Below the pieces are notes generated by a model. That model was not told the origin of the DNA. It did no database searches and was given only the letters and a program-made list of their open reading frames with translations. This document shows, in pieces, positions 5,932 through 7,947 of a DNA stretch of 7,947 bases; the first letter of the stretch is position 1, and each line of letters begins with the position of its first letter. Origin of the DNA: an uncultured Methylobacteriaceae bacterium (GTDB lineage: Bacteria; Pseudomonadota; Alphaproteobacteria; Rhizobiales; Beijerinckiaceae); contig CALMTJ010000344.1 in NCBI GenBank assembly GCA_937872715.1, positions 13,813-21,759 of the forward strand, read 5' to 3'. The position numbers and the translations under genes are program-made.

Positions 5932-6636
5932 TCAGCCCTTCCTCGTCTCGGCTTCGTAGCGGGTCCTGGTTTCGGCGTTCATCGGGTAGAGGCCGGGCAG
6001 CGGAGCGCCGCGCTCGACCTCCTTCATGATCCACATCTCGAGCAATTCCTGGTCCGGCCCGGCCTTCGCCACCTCCGTGACCAGCGCGGCCGGGATCACG
6101 ACGGCGCCGTCGCCATCCGCCACGATCACGTCGTTCGGGAACACGGCGGTCCCACCGCAGCCGATCGGCTCGTTCCAGCCGACGAAGGTGAGGCCCGTCA
6201 CGGAGGAGGGCGCCGCGACGCCGTCGCACCAGATGGGCAGGCCCGTCGCCTCGCAGCCGATCCCGTCCCGCACGACGCCGTCCGTGACGAGCGCCTGCAC
6301 GCCGCGCTTCCTCATCCGGGCGCACAGGATGTCGCCGAACACGCCGGCATCGGTGACGCCCATCGCGTCGATCACGGCGATGCAGCCCTCCGGCATGGCC
6401 TCGATCGCGGCCCGGGTGGAGATCGGCGACGACCAGGATTCCGGCGTCGCGAGGTCCTCGCGGGCCGGGACGAAGCGGAGCGTGAAGGCCGGACCGACGA
6501 TCCGCTCGTCCGCGTGGAAGACGGGCTTCGGCCCGCGCATCCAGGTGCGCCGGATGCCCTTCTTCAGGAGCACCGTGTGGATCGTGCCGGTCGTCGTCGC
6601 CCTCAGGGCGTCGAGGATGGCGGTATCGAGAGGCAT
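5932..6636 (-). CDS. RraA-like family protein (HMG/CHA aldolase-type)
   Basis: Predicted 234 aa. The RraA/4-hydroxy-4-methyl-2-oxoglutarate aldolase fold is shown by DAMGVTDAGVFGDILCARM (90-108), ALVTDGVVRDG (115-125) with Arg123 and Asp124 in the place of the aldolase's substrate-binding Arg and metal-binding Asp, and GGTAVFPNDVIVADGDGAVVIP near the C-terminus. Aldolase members cleave HMG or related 2-keto acids to pyruvate with a divalent metal; true RraA instead inhibits RNase E, and lacks this longer N-terminal part. The ~230-aa size, the R/D pair and the operon context favour a catabolic lyase, substrate unknown, despite the common database label 'ribonuclease activity regulator'. ATG 6636 has AGGAG 5 nt upstream (6642-6646), inside the end of the preceding reductase gene region, which it follows by 11 bp. 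Cytoplasmic, no signal peptide. Confidence 0.93.
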   Translation of the reverse strand: MPLDTAILDALRATTTGTIHTVLLKKGIRRTWMRGPKPVFHADERIVGPAFTLRFVPAREDLATPESWSSPISTRAAIEAMPEGCIAVIDAMGVTDAGVFGDILCARMRKRGVQALVTDGVVRDGIGCEATGLPIWCDGVAAPSSVTGLTFVGWNEPIGCGGTAVFPNDVIVADGDGAVVIPAALVTEVAKAGPDQELLEMWIMKEVERGAPLPGLYPMNAETRTRYEAETRKG

Positions 6637-6647
6637 GGTTGCTCCTG

Positions 6648-7487
6648 TCAGGCCGCCCGGTCCCAAGCCGGGGCGAAGGGCGGGTCGACGACGCGGCCGT
6701 CCGGTCGCGCGAGGGCGGAAATGCGGCTCATCTCCCCGTCCGAGAGGACGAAATCGAACACGTCGAGGTTCTCGGCGATGTGCTCGGGCGAGCCCGATTT
6801 CGGGATGGCGACGACGCCCGGCTGCTGCACGTGCCAGCGCAGGATCACCTGCGGCACGCTGCGGCCGTGATCGGCCGCGACCGCCGCCAGCACGGGATCG
6901 TCCAGGACGCTGGACCGCCCGAGCGGGGAATAGGCGGTGAGCGCCATGCCGTGGCGCCGGCAGGCTGCCAGCACGGCCCCTTGCGCGAGCCGCGGATGGT
7001 ATTCGACCTGGTTCGCGACCAGCGGCTCCGTCGCGAGCCGGACGGCCTCGTCCACCATGGCGGCCGTGTAATTCGAGACGCCGATGTGACGGGTGAGCCC
7101 GAGACGCTTCGCGTTGCACAAGGCCGATGTCGATTGGGCCAGCGGCACGGCCGGGTTCGGCCAATGAATGAGGAGGAGGTCCACCCGATCGAGGCCCAGG
7201 CGCTTCAGGCTCGCCTCGGCCGACCGTTCGAGGTCGCCCCGGCCGATATCCTCGTACCAGACCTTCGTCGTGACGAAGACCGCGTCTCGCGGAAGGCCGG
7301 CGGCCTTCAGTCCGGCCCCGACCTCGCGCTCGTTGCCGTACATCCGGGCGGTGTCGACGTGGCGGTAGCCGGCCTTCAACGCCGACAGCACCGATCGCGA
7401 ACAGCTCTCGCCCTCAAGGGTGAAGGTGCCGAAGCCGATGGCCGGGATGGCGGCACCGTTCGCCTCGATCGTGTGAACCGCCTGCAT
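6648..7487 (-). CDS. Aldo/keto reductase (2,5-diketogluconate reductase-like group)
   Basis: Predicted 279 aa, normal for a bacterial AKR. It reduces aldehydes or ketones with NADPH in the cytoplasm on a TIM barrel. The full catalytic tetrad is visible: Asp45 (GYRHVDTARMY), Tyr50, Lys75 (VFVTTKVW) and His108 (VDLLLIHWPNP). IGVSNY and NQVEYHPRL, and the cofactor-binding IPKSGSPEHIAEN near residue 230-245, are family hallmarks. The overall pattern is that of DkgA/DkgB-type enzymes; the natural substrate is not predictable. ATG 7487 follows GGGAGGAGG on the minus strand with about 4-5 nt spacing. It is the first gene of a two-gene operon, with the RraA-like gene 11 bp after its stop, suggesting joint handling of a keto or aldehyde intermediate. 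Confidence 0.95.
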   Translation of the reverse strand: MQAVHTIEANGAAIPAIGFGTFTLEGESCSRSVLSALKAGYRHVDTARMYGNEREVGAGLKAAGLPRDAVFVTTKVWYEDIGRGDLERSAEASLKRLGLDRVDLLLIHWPNPAVPLAQSTSALCNAKRLGLTRHIGVSNYTAAMVDEAVRLATEPLVANQVEYHPRLAQGAVLAACRRHGMALTAYSPLGRSSVLDDPVLAAVAADHGRSVPQVILRWHVQQPGVVAIPKSGSPEHIAENLDVFDFVLSDGEMSRISALARPDGRVVDPPFAPAWDRAA

Positions 7488-7527
7488 GAGGCCTCCTCCC
7501 GGCGGTGCGCCGGAGCGGGCCAGCGAT

Positions 7528-7578
7528 GGCTCGGACGGGTTCCTCCGTCAATGAGGAAGGGGAGGACGCTTCCGAGCC
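7528..7578. repeat. Nested inverted repeat upstream of the reductase operon
   Basis: Outer arms GGCTCGGA (7528-7535) and TCCGAGCC (7571-7578) enclose an inner hairpin TTCCTC (7540-7545) / GAGGAA (7553-7558) with a 7-nt loop. It lies 41-91 bases upstream of the reductase start, where an operator or 5' leader structure could sit. Function unknown. Confidence 0.5.
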
Positions 7579-7613
7579 CGAGCGACTGCTCAAGGCCTTC
7601 CGATCACCGCCCC

Positions 7614-7686
7614 GTCCTCGCGAGCGTAGCGACGCGATCCATCAGCGCGTGTCCCCCCTGGGTCGCTTCGCTTCGCTCGCGATGAC
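7614..7686. repeat. Dispersed inverted repeat, second copy of the family at 3111-3194
   Basis: Arms 7614-7641 and 7659-7686 (28 nt each, 17-nt loop) pair with three mismatches (7617/7683, 7627/7673, 7633/7667) and one T/G wobble (7638/7662). The outer ends GTCCTCGCGAG and CTCGCGATGAC match the 3111-3194 copy except at paired positions. Unlike that copy it sits in a divergent promoter region, so termination is unlikely to be its main reason for being there. Confidence 0.85.
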
Positions 7687-7727
7687 GAGGTTGGAGGTTG
7701 GGAGCCCAATACTCTCGGCAACCGATG

Positions 7728-7744
7728 TTTGGAACAGTTCTATT
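7728..7744 (+). promoter_or_regulatory. Irr-box (ICE)-like palindrome upstream of the iron permease
   Basis: TTTGGAA-CAG-TTCTATT matches the iron control element of alphaproteobacterial Irr, which I recall as TTTAGAA-N3-TTCTAAA, at 6 of 7 left and 5 of 7 right half-site positions, with the GAA-N3-TTC core intact. It ends 106 nt before the FTR1 start codon, upstream of the weak promoter candidate at 7765-7792. That position suits activation under iron limitation, but the consensus is from memory and the promoter is unproven. Confidence 0.45.
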
Positions 7745-7838
7745 TAGCAGGCCGCCGGCTCTTCTTGAGGTTCTACCACGCGACGTTTAGATGTCCGCCA
7801 TCAACCACGCCGGCCGGCGATCCCGGCGCCCGGGCGCC

Positions 7839-7843
7839 AGGAG
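7839..7843 (+). promoter_or_regulatory. Ribosome binding site of the FTR1 gene, directly behind two palindromes
   Basis: AGGAG lies 7 nt before ATG 7851 and sets that start. It abuts a 14-bp perfect palindrome GGCGCCCGGGCGCC (7825-7838), itself preceded by CGCCGGCCGGCG (7808-7819). Confidence 0.65.
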
Positions 7844-7850
7844 CCAAGGT

Positions 7851-7947
7851 ATGATCGGCGCGCTCGTCATCGTGTTCCGTGAGGTCATCGAGGCCGGCCT
7901 CATCGTCGGGATCGTCATGGCGGCCACCCGCGGGGTCGTCGGGCGCG
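7851..7947 (+). CDS. FTR1-family iron permease, N-terminal part (3' end outside window)
   Basis: Only 32 codons are in the window. They start MIGALVIVFREVIEAGLIVG and run on as IVMAATRGVVGR, a first transmembrane helix carrying REVIE at residues 10-14, the REXXE iron-binding motif of the FTR1/EfeU family. Members import iron across the inner membrane, as Fe(III) with a ferroxidase partner in yeast or in the bacterial Efe systems. In bacteria the partner (EfeO/EfeB-like) would be downstream, outside the window. ATG 7851 is supported by AGGAG 7 nt upstream and by family N-termini beginning right at this helix. The divergent neighbour is a metabolic operon with no iron theme; the Irr-box-like site at 7728-7744 fits iron control of this gene. 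Confidence 0.9.
   Translation, partial: MIGALVIVFREVIEAGLIVGIVMAATRGVVGR

Larger units (their letters stand above)
7488..7850. other. Divergent intergenic region between the reductase and the iron permease
   Basis: No supported gene in these 363 bases. A short plus-strand frame at 7505-7747 only translates the repeat and is not believed. The stretch must carry both the minus-strand reductase operon promoter and the plus-strand permease promoter. In order it holds a nested inverted repeat (7528-7578), a dispersed repeat (7614-7686), an Irr-box-like palindrome (7728-7744), and two perfect palindromes (7808-7819, 7825-7838) before the permease SD. A poor promoter candidate for the permease is TTGAGG (7765-7770), 16 nt, TTAGAT (7787-7792). 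Confidence 0.7.

Noticed and set aside
5383..6870. Plus-strand open frame of 495 codons
   Set aside because: Covers the opposite strand of three minus-strand genes with good starts and motifs; typical composition artefact.
6637..7164. N-terminal extension of the RraA-like frame to 410 residues
   Set aside because: It would overlap most of the reductase gene; ATG 6636 with AGGAG matches the family N-terminus.
6639..7685. Plus-strand open frame of 348 codons
   Set aside because: Antisense of the aldo/keto reductase, whose catalytic tetrad is intact on the minus strand.
7505..7747. 80-aa plus-strand ORF in the divergent intergenic region
   Set aside because: Its central part (RSDAIHQ...GRFASLAMT) is the translation of the dispersed repeat; no credible SD or family.
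7731..7788. GGAAC and CGTTT as a sigma-EcfG general stress promoter
   Set aside because: The two boxes are about 48 nt apart; the known spacing is under 20.

Overview
The window is about 68-70% G+C. Its genes have strongly GC-biased third positions, Shine-Dalgarno sites near most starts, and frequent GTG/TTG starts. The gene content (a PccA of alphaproteobacterial type, DUF599, DUF3253, a ~230-aa RraA-like protein, an FTR1 permease) suggests a GC-rich alphaproteobacterium of the Hyphomicrobiales, most like Methylobacterium/Methylorubrum or a relative. So do the dispersed inverted repeats resembling GTCATTGCGAGCGAAGCG. The placement is inference from remembered protein and repeat resemblance, not from a search.

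Layout, left to right. (1) 1-824 +: the 3' part of a glycoside hydrolase family 3 gene, with the end of the C-terminal catalytic-half domain and a fibronectin-III-like tail. (2) 860-970: a REP/REPIN-like doublet with 32-bp perfect arms. (3) 1081-3084 +: pccA, the biotin-carrying alpha subunit of propionyl-CoA carboxylase, complete from an unusual TTG start. (4) 3111-3194: a second dispersed inverted repeat. (5) 3243-4063 +: a gamma-glutamylcyclotransferase-fold gene and an acylphosphatase gene coupled by a GTGA overlap. (6) 4247-5220 +: a DUF599 membrane protein and a DUF3253 protein, also coupled by a GTGA overlap. (7) 5230-5302: a promoter/leader-like stretch with two TTCGG/CCGAA dyads, a perfect SD and a start codon that opens only seven codons. 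It runs into (8) 5299-5859 -, an unrecognised single-TM protein of clearly lower G+C. (9) 5932-7487 -: a two-gene operon, an aldo/keto reductase followed 11 bp later by an RraA-like aldolase, ending in a hairpin right after the last stop. (10) 7488-7850: a divergent intergenic region with a nested hairpin, a third dispersed repeat, an Irr-box-like palindrome and two perfect palindromes. (11) 7851-end +: the start of an FTR1-family iron permease.

Functionally most of this is housekeeping or accessory metabolism: beta-glycoside hydrolysis, propionyl-CoA to methylmalonyl-CoA, gamma-glutamyl or acyl-phosphate turnover, a small carbonyl/keto-acid catabolic operon, and iron uptake. I found no evidence for a new defence or mobile system. 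The items most worth a second look are the Irr-box-like site upstream of the iron permease, the truncated-gene-like leader at 5230-5302 next to the compositionally distinct orphan gene, and three structured intergenic repeats, two of which show compensatory base changes relative to each other.
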